Below the pieces are notes generated by a model. It searched no databases. It saw only the letters and a program-made list of their open reading frames with translations, and had not been told where the DNA came from. The translations under genes were made by a program, and so were the position numbers. Of a stretch of DNA of 64,000 nt, positions 12,061 to 51,739 are shown piece after piece. Source of the DNA: Cavia porcellus (lineage: Eukaryota > Chordata > Mammalia > Rodentia > Caviidae); contig NW_026947500.1 in assembly GCF_034190915.1 (NCBI RefSeq), forward strand, positions 22,566,501 to 22,630,500, read 5' to 3'. The stretch's first letter is position 1. Each line of letters starts with the position of its first letter.

Positions 12061-14740
12061 CCGACTGGCTGTCAGTGGGCTCCCAGGGTTACCTGCAGGG
12101 ACAAGAAAATAAAGCCTTTTCTTAGAAGGAAGAGCAGCCCATGGCTGCGCGGGGCAGAGCAGACAGGTAGAGAAGTAGAATGTTAGAAATGGCGTGGTGT
12201 TGGGAGGAATACCGAGAGGTCAGAGTGGGGTGGGAAAACATGGAGCTGGGGAAGCGTTGAAAGAACTGAAAGTCTAGCGGACGAGTAAAGGTTTATGAGG
12301 AACATGGCAGCAGCATTCCCGTATTTGACAGGCCATTAAATAGAGGCTGGACACAACTGATTCAGCTGGGTCTCCTGGCTTCTACCCTTAAGTTTTTAGA
12401 TGAAATCATGACACTCTTCAGTACGGCTTCTCACTGTACTACATACAGAACCTAAGCACCCTGCCATGACCTGCAGGGTCTTTCATACCCATCTTTTGCC
12501 TCCTTTTCCAGCCTGGTTTTTCCTTCGTCTACCCTTGTAGCTGCACCAGCCTTACCTTGTTGTTCCTTGAATATGCTTGCTCATCCAACCTCAGGGCCTT
12601 TGCATCTGCAACACTTTTTGCTTATTTTTCCATATATGGTCTTTGTAAGTTTTCATTTGCTCCATTCCTTCTTGCTGTTCAGTCCTAGAACAAAGGTCAT
12701 TGTCTAAGAAAGCTTCTCTCCTTGATTAGTTTCTACCTCATTATCCTGATTTACAATCCTCACAGTACTCTTTGCTCCCTGAAAAGGTTTTACGTCTTTG
12801 TTGGTTGTGTGATTTTGGTTCCTCTCTCCTCCACGAAGAATACAAGGTTCAAATGGATAGAAATGTGTCTCTCCTACTCATCGTGGTAATCCCAGTATAT
12901 GATATGGTTTGACACACACCAGGTGCCCTCTTTGCTGAGTGAAAGAATGAATGAACAAGACCTAAGAAGTTGCCCCAGAGCTAATAAGTGGGCAGCTCAG
13001 AGAACCGATTTTCAAAGCTTCAGTAGGTGGGCTCAGAGGCCGTCCTGCCCTGGAGGTGTGATATGGAGGCATAACAGACCCCCTAGCAGGACACAGAAGG
13101 CCCGTGGGGACGTGAGGTTCGGAATCAACACAGAACAGGGTTTGTCTTGATTCTGCCACTTCCTGACAGGCCAGAGGTCTTGGACAAGCTACTTGACCTT
13201 GAAAGGCTTAGGCTTCCTCATTTATAAAGATGAGCTTGATTAGAAGCCACCAGTGGGGGTGTTGGGCTTAGTAAAGTGTTTGGTCAGTGTGGCAAGCTTG
13301 GCCAGTGCTGAGTAGATGATAGCTTGACGATATGATTGTTAACTTCTGTTCTCCAGTGATTTCAGGACCTATCTCCATCATCTGCTGAGGCCTCAAGGCC
13401 AGGGGAGCGGGGATCCCCCAGAGGGGGATCCCTCTCTCAGAAGTTCTTGGTCCCCCCCCCCAATGGCGCAAATTAACTCCTCTCCAGGGGGCAAAGCAGC
13501 AATGCTCTGGCTCAGTAGTGGTGGAGGGGCAGTGAGCACCCTCCAGACCCGTCCTGCTCAGCTGGCTGCCTGTCTGGAACCCCAGCCCACCGCCTCTGTG
13601 CAAGCCACATAAGGAAACTGGGCAATCACTGTTTCTTGACAGCACTGCCACACATGTCCCACGCCACTGGAGTCTGCACCATGGCGTCAAATCAGTTATG
13701 CCCCACACTGGAAGGGAAGAAGAGACCCACTGCAGTAACAGAAGCAGCTCTGCAGTGGGGTGGGTGAGCAGGAGGGGGAAGTCCCACATTCAAGCACCCC
13801 ATGCCAGACGGCTCTGGCCCCCCCCCCCCGCGCCTGCTCCTCCCTCTGGCTCTGACTAACACCCTACGATGGGCATTACTGTATGGATTTGACCCTGCCA
13901 AGGTGCGCCCTGTACAGGACATAATTGTACACCAGGGAAGAGCAGCTGAGGCTGCCAATCCCCTTGTTCCTGCAGCGCCTTTGGATGGAGGACTGGAGAG
14001 CTTCTCGCCTGGGTTCAGATGGGAGCAGCGGGGTTCACACAATCCTCAGACGTCAGGAGGGTGCTGTCCTCAGACTGTGCCGTACCTGTACCGCTGTGAT
14101 CTCCCAGCAGTCCTGTGAGGCAGCCGCAATCTACATATGAGCAGACTTGCGGAGGGAGGTCCTGTCACCTGTGCCGGCTCACGCAATGAGCAAGCGGCAG
14201 AGGTGACCCAGGCCATGCAGCTCAGAGGCTGTACCCTGACCATCATGTGGAGCAGTGCCCCTCGCAGGAACGATTTGTCTCAAAAGGCAGTGAGCTCCCC
14301 AGCTATGCGAGTGTCAGGAAGAAACCTGTCTCCGGTGTGCGCGGGTCCAAGTGGGGCTCTGAGCCAGGCACTCTCCCAGGACCACCCTCTTCCAGCCCCT
14401 GACACTCCCTGCAGGTAGTGAGTGTAACCCTTTTCCCTGCAAACGTGATGAAACTACAGCCCTGTAACTTTTCAGTTTTAGGACTCGAGAAGAGGAGGCC
14501 TCTGAGGCAGGCAAGGGACACGGGGCACCGGGGCTCCGCCTGTTCGGAGTCCGTGGAGGCAGGAGCCAGGGTGGACAGAAGGCTGCGAGCCCAGAGAGGC
14601 AGCCGTGAGTGCTGCAGCGCGGAGTTCAGGTCTACAAGGCCCTGAGCGCCTGCTTCTCGGTCTAGCTGTGCGGTGCAGAGCAAATTCCTTGACCTCGCTG
14701 AACTTCTGTTTGCTATTTTAAGGAGGGGCGGCGATCACGC
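12061..14740. other. Gene-free upstream flank of FBP1
   Basis: Contains a MIR-like fragment at about 13140-13230 and homopolymer C tracts at 13452-13461 (10) and 13818-13829 (12). GC content rises toward 14500, leading into the FBP1 CpG-rich promoter. No supported gene was found; long frames on either strand have no recognisable domains. Confidence 0.5.
13140..13230 (+). mobile_element. MIR fragment
   Basis: 'gattctgccacttcctgaca', then 'gacaagctacttgacctt' and 'ttcctcatttataaa', following the order of the MIR core. Confidence 0.65.
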
Positions 14741-43761
<29,021 letters not shown>

Positions 43762-43990
43762 AGACCTGGGCCTGCCCTCACCCCAGAGAGCCGCTCCCAC
43801 ACCGCTACCCCATTCTGACTGTGCAGTCTCATGCCTAGCCAGGAGACATAAAATGCACGGATGTTTTCACCACCTAGTGCTCTGTAGTTCCTGGTGCTAC
43901 TTAACCTGAATGTTATCTCAACAATATCACTGGAGGGAAAGATCTATTTTGAGCAGAAGGAGGAGAAATAAACACAGTATTCCTTTTTAA
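43762..43990 (+). other. FBP1: FBP1 3' UTR with poly(A) signal
   Basis: About 230 bp of non-coding sequence after the FBP1 stop. A canonical AATAAA lies at 43967-43972, followed 15-20 bp later by a T/A-rich stretch where cleavage is likely. The exact 3' end is inferred. Confidence 0.8.
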
Positions 43991-46135
43991 AAAAAAGTAT
44001 TCATTGTTTGCATCAAATAACAGTGATGATAACAATTCATCATTATCTTCACAACAATCTTGTGAAGTGAGTACTCTCTGTAATCTATTTTAAAGGGAAT
44101 GAAACAAAGAACTGAGAGTTGAAGAAATCTACCCAAGGACTCCAGCCAATGAACGGCAGAGATGGGGTCTGAATCCGGGCATTCTGGCCCCTGAACTCTG
44201 ACTTAATGTATCGCTTCCTCCGCATGTGTTCCCCTCAGATAATAAGGCTGTGCCTGCCCCCCACCAGGGGTGGAAGTGGTTACTTCATTAGTGGTGATAG
44301 CTGTGTATGGCTCGGGCTCCCAACCATAGCTGGAGCCATGTGAGTCACCACTGAGAGTTCATATTACTACTGGATGGTAATTTTTCTAAAAGCACAGAAC
44401 AGGGTTGAACTAATAAAGCCTAATGCCCTAAGGTCTCATTACCATAAGGAAAATGATTCATTGTAAGAAATCAGATTTAAGGAAACACAGTGTGTGGTAA
44501 CAAGGTATCTTCCTCACTAAGTTCCCTCCATAAACACTTTATTTCTTAGCTAAGTTTGGTCCTTTCTAGACCAGAAGGTCAAGATGATGGCAAGTTTTAT
44601 CAGGTGTTAAAGTAATACCTGTGGCCTTTTGAGAGCTCTAGATTTAAAAATGTGTGTGAACAAAATACACACCTTCTCTTTTGAACCTAAAACAGGTGTC
44701 TGTGTAAATCCTGCTCCTTTCTCCCAAAACACCCGCCATGAATTCTGCATTGTTCCAACAGGAAACTTAGCTGAATCCTGAGTGCTGGGTTTGCTTTTGT
44801 TGCCCAGCTGGCACCATATCTCAGCATTTCCCCACCCAACTCACCTTCCCAGGAAAACCCCTACTCACAAAACTCTTTTGATTTTTAACCTTCATGGCTA
44901 AGGTAGTTTCTGATTCCCAAAGCATGAAAGGAGATGCTACCCAGCCTGCGAGGCTCTTGAGGTCCCTAGAGGAGAAGGGCTGCTAGGATGAGAAAATGAA
45001 CAGTCAAAGCTGGAGTCAGGTGGAGCCCTCTAGCTCCAGATGGGAGGAAAGGAACTGTCCCCTCACTGTAGGGGCATTTATTTATACACTTTGCAAATTA
45101 AGGTCATGTGCACCACTTATCCTAGCAACCCACTGTTCAGATTGTCTTGGGGCTAGGTGCTCTTTGTTTTCAAGGCAGCCAAGGCGCAGCCCTGCATCTG
45201 TGATCATTTCTAACTCCAGCAGTTCCCTATGAGGTGCATTATCTGGGAGCCTCTTCCTATGGTTGAGACAAACACAAGGTAGGAATAATACACTCCCAAA
45301 CAGTTTGTTTGGGCAGTGATCAAACAAGCAAAATAACAAAAGCCACCACTTTTGTTTGTACGATCCCCATGATGTCTTTTGGCTGAGATATGAGCTCATT
45401 TAATGCAAGCTCTCAGTTGATGTTTATTTTCATGCTACTGTGGATTCATCCAAGTCCCCTCTGTTGGCTGCCTGAGAAGAAAAATCACAGATCTACAAAA
45501 ACAGCAGCCACTGATTCGCTCTGATGACTCTAAGACTCTCAAAGTTGGATTTGACGTTGGAGATTCTTAGATGCTGCCCTTGGACAAAGGAGGGTGAAAG
45601 GATCCCACCAATCAAGTATCATGTAGGGATGCATAGAAACTCAGGCTCCCCTGTCATGCTGGAGAACTTTTCTACCAATCAAACATATAATGTTCCTTCA
45701 GCAAAGGAAAACCTCCCCTTCCAACCACATGCATAACTGACTGCCTGCGAATTTCTATTGACTGTCTCAATATCAGTAATTTGTAAAGAGACCCCACTGT
45801 TCCCCTTTCTCACCCACAGATCTGAGTTTTGCTGGTAGAGCTGCCATGGGTATACCACTCACCTTCCCAAGGCCACACATGGCCTTAAGCCTAAACTCTA
45901 AGCTAAACTTAAGGCAAGGTAGCAAAGGCACTTCTCCACAATAGTACACTTGTGTTCTTCACCAAAGCTAAGAGACACCCTTCTGGCTTGGCTTGGAGCC
46001 ACCATGGGCAGGTTAGACACAGCTTATGCCTCAAGGATTTGATGAACCGACATCCAGACTAGGATGGAATGGGAAAGCTTGAGCACCATTAGTTCCCAAA
46101 GCCCCCAGCATGACTGTGGTTCAACTCCAGAATGG
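43991..46135. other. Intergenic FBP1-FBP2, first part
   Basis: Apart from the MIR at 44025-44215, no gene or clear repeat is recognised. Short frames have no similarity. Confidence 0.5.
44025..44215 (-). mobile_element. MIR SINE
   Basis: 'cacaacaatcttgtgaagtg', 'tctacccaaggactccagcc', 'ggcagagatggggtctgaat' and 'gggcattctggcccctgaac' follow the order of the MIR reverse complement. Confidence 0.8.
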
Positions 46136-46139
46136 GAAT

Positions 46140-46575
46140 AATTTCAAAATGTTTGTGGGGGGTTAAATGATACCCCCACCCACCCACCCAAAGACATGCC
46201 CATGTCCAAATCTCTGGGACTTGTGAATGTGACCTTATTCTTTGCAGATATAATTAAATTAAGAATTTTGAGATGAGGCCGTCCTAGATTATTATGTGGC
46301 TCTTAAATTCAAGAAGTGACTTCAAAAGAGACACACAGAAGAGAAAGCAATATAAAGATGAAGGCAGAGATTGGAGTGATACAGCCACAAGCCAAGGCAA
46401 CTGAGGGATGCTACCTGGCACTAGAAAAGGTAAAAATATATCTTGCTCTAGGGCCTCCAGAGGGCACATGCCTCGTGGCCTCCTTGATCTGGGTTTTAGT
46501 TTCCAGAATGGTTTGAGAATATATTGCCATTGTTTTAAACCACCTGGTTGGCAGCAGCTCTAGGAAACATCTTCT
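46140..46575 (+). mobile_element. MLT1-like ancient MaLR LTR
   Basis: 'tgtgaatgtgaccttattct', 'gatgaaggcagagattggag', 'tgatacagccacaagccaag' and 'gttttaaaccacctggttgg', ending 'agctctaggaaac'. This is an old, diverged copy. Confidence 0.7.
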
Positions 46576-48490
46576 AGTCATGTATTTCAAGGGCTACAAT
46601 TCAGGGGCTTCCATGCAACAACCAGCAGACACTCTTCCTTTGCACAGTCATTCCCACCAAACAAGTGCTGTCATGCACAGGCTTCTGACTGCAGCCTGCA
46701 GGAGTCTGAAGGATGAAGCTCACATTGGCTCTGCTCTTTTGGTTTCCCTGAAGTACTGGAATGTCAGGGCTCCCCGTGATCTCACGAGCTAGCGGGAGGC
46801 AGGGTGCTGATAAAGCAGGACACAAGACTGCTGGGAGTCCCCGAGAGCTGCAGGAGAGCAGCTGGCCACAGCGGCTAATGGAGACGGTTTACGCGGCAGC
46901 TGGGGTAACCTGAGCCCAAGGCTTTCCTTCTGCCCTTTATCAGCCGTGTGAGCTGCTGGAGAGAAGTCACATGCTCACCAAATCATCTCTTCCTGGACCT
47001 CCTCGAAGACTACTTGTTCCAGCCACCCTTGCGTGTAGGTGGGGGCCACTGAGGTGGATATGGAGATGCCACACCCCGCTTCTAGGTTGACCGTCAATCC
47101 ATAGCAGACTTTCCTGTTCCTCCCCTTCCTTGCCATCTCCAAAGCTGTGCGTTCTAATGACAATGCGAAAACACAGAAGCAGCCTGGATGCCTGAGCCGC
47201 CAAGCTATAATGTGAAAGTGAAATCAAACTTTGTTCGACTAAGCTCCTGGGGGCTTGGGACTCGTTACTATGGTAACACATTCCCAGGCCGAGGGATGAA
47301 GCTTGAGCCTGCTGAAAATTCCATCTTTTGAAAATTTTTAATTGTAATAACATAATGTTGTTGATCATAATATCTGTGGTGGTCAAGGCCATTTTCACTG
47401 TGAGAAACAAAGCCCCATTCATTCTGGCTAAATCAGCAAGGTGATTTGCTGGAGCAGGGCAAGGAGATCCCAAGAAACCCAGTATTCACTGCTTCCTATC
47501 CCACAGGACCCATCCCCCTCGGTTCTGCTGCTGTCATCTAATTCCCTGGGGTCTCTGTCTCTCTCCCACCCCTAAGTTCTTGGGGAAAAAATTCCAACTG
47601 GTTCAGCTGTGTCAAGCATATGCCTTTGCCCAATCAGTAACAGCCAGAGACCAGAGGCACAGAACATAAATGTGGCCTTGCGTTTTCCTCTTGTAAACAG
47701 GGTGTCTTTTTCTCTGAGATCGGATCACAGACTGAGCAGGCACCCTGGGATGTCAGCACGAGGGCTGAGGTCCTCAAAGGAGCATGCGTTGGGAGGATGC
47801 ACAGAAAGCACATTAGTGTTTTCCCCACAAAGAATGGTGGCCCTGTGACACTGTAGATTTCCATCTCTAGACCTCTAAGAGCAAGGCTTTCTTTATTGTT
47901 CAGGGATTCATGGGTCCTGATCCATTTTGTCCCAGATCTGTAAGCATCTTTCATCAAGTCAGCTCCTAAATAGCTTCGCAGTCACCGATGTGTTAATGTC
48001 ACCACAGTAGCTGAGGGGAGCTGTTCTCCCTTCCTCCGGGCTGTCACCATGGCTGCTCTATGAGTTTCCACTTTGATCTGGGCCTTGAAGGAACTCTGGC
48101 ATTTGCTGAAAGGTCAGCAGCTGCAATTTCGGGCCATGTGAGTAACTTGAACTTCTAACATTTAAATGTAACTTCAAAAGCTTGTGACCATTACTGAGCC
48201 CGGCGTCTGCCGTGCTGGGTGGTGATGGGACAGGTCTCTCAGGCCCCTTTCCGGAGCAGTCTGACTGCTTATCCATGACCTTAGCCAATACTTCTCCCTC
48301 CGGACCTGAAAATGACCTGGGTGTCTTGCTCTTGGCACCCCCAGAGTGGTTGGCAGCCAGGGACCCCCAGCTCTTTGGTTTGCCTTTCTGTCTCCTTATA
48401 AATCTGTCGGGAACAGCTAGCTATGTTAATAAAATGCAAGAAAAAAGAAGCCTGAGATGACCATGAATGTGAAAATACACTCAGTACTGT
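46576..48490. other. Intergenic FBP1-FBP2, middle part
   Basis: No gene or confident repeat. Long frames on the minus strand (46967-47473) lack recognisable domains. Confidence 0.5.
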
Positions 48491-48499
48491 ATCTGGAAT

Positions 48500-49165
48500 A
48501 ATTAGAGGAATTATGTCAGCCACAGAGAAACCCATTTGACACCCATAAGGATGGCTGCTGGAAGAAAAAAAGAACAGCCATTGGCAGGAATTTGTAACAC
48601 TGAGATCTTTGTTCACTACTGGCAGGAATGTAAAATGGTACAGAATGGTGTGGAAAATGATGTAGCTGCTCCTAGAGAAATTAAACAGAATCACCATTCA
48701 CGCCAGCGATTCAGCTTCCAGGTGCATGTACCTCCAAGAACCACAGGCAGGGACTCAAACAGATGGTGACGTTTAACCGCTTATTCAAAACAGCCAGAAA
48801 GAAGCAGCAACACAAGTGTCCACTGCCAGGTGAACGGATGGACAAACAGAGTGTGAGGCTTAAAGAGAGGAGAAATACTGACAGAGGCTGCTCACAGATG
48901 ACCACCGGAGATACTCTGTTCAGCAACATAAGGGAATCACAGAAGAACAAATAATCTATGATCCCACCCGTGTGAAGGGCCCTAAATGGCCAAGTCCCCC
49001 CAGACAGGAGCTGGACTAGTGGGTCCAGGAGCAGGAAGCAGGGGGAATGGGAGTCTGTGTTCAGTGGGTACCAAACGTCAATTTTCGAAAGTGAAGTTAG
49101 GAAGATGGAGGATGCTGACAGCAGCAAGATGATGTAAAAGTGCTTAATGTCACGGAACAATGTGC
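48500..49165 (+). mobile_element. Ancient L1 (L1M-type) 3' end
   Basis: 'cactactggcaggaatgtaa', 'aacagccagaaagaagcagc' and 'gtgtccactgccaggtgaac' match the order of old mammalian L1 ORF2-end/3' UTR sequence. Highly decayed. Confidence 0.75.
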
Positions 49166-49269
49166 TTAAAAATGGCTAAAACACAAAAAAGAATTGCTGG
49201 CAAGTGACATGAAATACACACAAAACATAGTGTTTAGTGTTAGATTGTAATTTCATTTCAGTTTAAATG

Positions 49270-49456
49270 GTTTTTTTTTTTCTTTCCTTCTTTCTGGTTT
49301 GTTTTCTTTGTTTTGTTTTGAGACAGAGTCTCAATCTGCAAGTCAGGCTGGCCTTGAACTCACTATGTAATCCAGGCTGGCCTCAAACTCAAAGCAATTC
49401 TCCTGCCTCAGCCTCCCAAGTGCTGGGATTACAGGTGTGGGCCACCACGCCCAGCA
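49270..49456 (-). mobile_element. B1-like SINE with quasi-dimer duplication
   Basis: Reverse B1: T-rich tail complement, 'gagacagagtctcaatctgc', two adjacent 'caggctggcct' segments (the internal duplication), 'cctcccaagtgctgggatta' and 'ggccaccacgcccagcac'. Confidence 0.93.
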
Positions 49457-49636
49457 CAAATTTATTTAAGTCTATTATATTTTAATAAATGTGATCAGAA
49501 CAAACATAAGAGGAAAATTGCTATAGAAAGTTTGATTTTTTTCTGCTTAACTCCTAGTAAGCCAATATGATATGAAATGCAAAGCCTACTTTGCATTTTG
49601 TTTTACTGTCAAAGTGACTTTTAAAATGTACAGTTC

Positions 49637-49727
49637 TGGGCTGGGGATTTAGCTCAGCGGCACAAGCTCTTGCCTTGCACACGCATAATTGTGAGTTTGA
49701 TCCCTGGTACCACACACACACACAAAA
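49637..49727 (+). mobile_element. ID-like SINE
   Basis: 'gggctggggatttagctcag' and 'gagtttgatccctggtacca', with a CA/A-rich tail instead of pure poly(A). Confidence 0.88.
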
Positions 49728-49759
49728 GGTATGGTTATATGAGTTTTAATACAGCATGC

Positions 49760-50140
49760 AGATTTAAGTAGCCACATCCAAAATCAGAATACAGAACAGC
49801 CCACGTTCTGTTGAAATCTCCCCATCCTAGCCATCTCCACAGCCTTGCCTCTCAGCAACATGAAGTTATTCTCTCACCATGAGCTGATCTTTCCGAGAAT
49901 AGTATGTACCAGAAATCCTATAACAGATCATGTTTGGAAATGGGTTTCTTTCACTCAGTGAAATTCATGTAGCAATCCTTGTTCCTTTTCACTGCTGAAA
50001 GATATCTGTCCATGGTTTTACCAACTTGTGCCCCGTTCACTGATGAGGAACATTTAGTTGTTTGCAGTTTCTGACAACTGTAGGTAGAGCTGATGTCAAT
50101 AAATATCCATGAGTGGATTTTTGCAAGGATATGCAATTTC
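49760..50140 (-). mobile_element. Ancient L1 (L1M-type) 3' fragment
   Basis: 'tttctttcactcagtgaaat', 'ttccttttcactgctgaaag' and 'gttgtttgcagtttctgaca' match the reverse complement of old L1 3' ends. Confidence 0.7.
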
Positions 50141-51099
50141 TCTAGGGGGGCTGTGGCAGCACCCTTTGAGGAGCGCTGTAAGTCACCTGGAAACTCTCTT
50201 GCTCAGATGGTGTTAGATGGACCAGGAAACCTCCAAACCAGCCAACAGGCTGCTCTCTGCATCCTGCAGTCACCTCCTGGCTCCTATCTCAAAAATTCAA
50301 CATTCTATGCCCCCAGGATGACAAGAAGGGGAACAAAAGCCAGCAGGCCCAGTTTGGGGTACCTAATGGGATCTTTGATGAGCTGAAAGTGCCCAACCAA
50401 CTCAAGATCTGCAAGAAAAATAAAACCCTGCATGTATAAACTGCCATGAATTCTTTTACTACAGCTGACACCTTCTAGTTGTAATGTCAGAGGAGGGGTG
50501 GGCTCTCAAATTGAAGAGCAATGTGCAAAGTTTTAATTTTCTATGTATGCACATTACTGATAGGTGCATGAAAACGTGGAAAAGATTGATGGCAAAGTAT
50601 TATTTTAACCCTCATGAGTGCTCTAGAAGGTAATGCTTTCTTGTTATTTGCATTTATGGGCAAAGAAACATCCTGCAAGGGTTATGGCAACTTTGCCACA
50701 TTGTCAACAAACAGACAACTCGCTTGGGACTCTGATCCATCTCCGTCTGCTCCTAGAGAAATGCTCCGGCCACCGCACACAGACCAGCCTGTGTCTGGCC
50801 ACCACGCATACCCTCGCTGCCTCTCACAGCAGCTGTTCTGGGGAGTCAGCCGGTGGGGAGGACTCCCTTTTGTTTTTTCACATGTACTCAGGCTTGATTT
50901 TAGTAAGCAAGTATTTGCATCACAAAATGCAAATCCAGAGATGTGCATGAACTAACACTGGCGCCAGAAACAACGCTGGGAAAATAATTTTGCTCTTCTA
51001 GCTTTGGCTAAGTGCTCTGGGTATCCAACCATTAATAAACACTTTCTGAAAATAAATTTACTTTGGCAGTAGCTTGGCTAAAGACACCCTGGGATTGCC
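50141..51099. other. Intergenic sequence upstream of FBP2
   Basis: Holds an unidentified open stretch (50317-50439, see findings). The rest shows no recognised gene or repeat. Confidence 0.45.
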
Positions 51100-51569
51100 A
51101 TTATTTAATTACGTGACCTATGCCCCAGATAAGATACCTGCCAGCCTGTTGCATATAACCACCGGAGAGTCAGGTTCTGCGGTAGATACGAAGGAAGAAT
51201 CTTTTCGTGTCCTTAAATAAGGGTATCTTAGGGATCATTTCCTATGAGCTGATCCTTCACTAAGGGGCTATGTCTCAGAATCTTTAAAGAGGGGTGCCCA
51301 TGAAGTGAAAACATTATCTGTTTCTGGGCAACCTAGCTCTATTTGCAGCTTGCTCGGAGCACTCTGGCAGCTGCCACGACCAGCAGGCCAGGGAGACTTC
51401 CTGGAGGGCTTGTCCAGTTATTTCTGTCACGTGGGCAGGGGCCCTCTTCCTGTAAGGTCCTGGCACTGCCTGCACAGGTTTCTTATCAGCTTGCACCCTA
51501 CAGAGCCAGATAAACAAGGGTTCCTGCTAGGAGAAAAGAAGGATTTGGAGAAATCACTGCCTCGCCAAG
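51100..51569 (+). promoter_or_regulatory. FBP2: FBP2 upstream region / probable promoter and 5' UTR
   Basis: Sequence directly upstream of the FBP2 start codon. A TATA-like tataa is at 51154-51158 and a CACGTG E-box at about 51428. Unlike FBP1 it is not CpG-rich, consistent with a tissue-restricted promoter. Assigning it as promoter rests on position only. Confidence 0.4.
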
Positions 51570-51739
51570 ATGACAGACAGAAGCCCCTTTGAAACGGACA
51601 TGCTCACCCTGACCCGCTACGTGATGGAAAAGGGGCGCCAGGCCAAAGGGACAGGGGAGCTGACCCAGCTGCTGAACTCCATGCTGACGGCCATCAAAGC
51701 CATCTCCTCCGCTGTGCGCAAGGCCGGCCTGGCCCACCT
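51570..51739 (+). CDS. FBP2: FBP2 coding exon 1 (residues 1-57)
   Basis: Begins [20 protein letters not shown] and ends within the Leu57 codon at CT|gtgagt, the same phase and length (170 bp) as FBP1 exon 1. Lys at mature position 20 is the muscle-type residue linked to high AMP affinity; FBP1 has Glu there. The GTGELT AMP loop is intact. Confidence 0.97.

Noticed and set aside
13268..13789. 173-codon minus-strand ORF
   Set aside because: No recognisable domain and biased composition; the region includes a C10 run and looks like ordinary intergenic sequence.
46967..47473. 168-codon minus-strand ORF between FBP1 and FBP2
   Set aside because: No similarity or motif recognised; no flanking gene signals.
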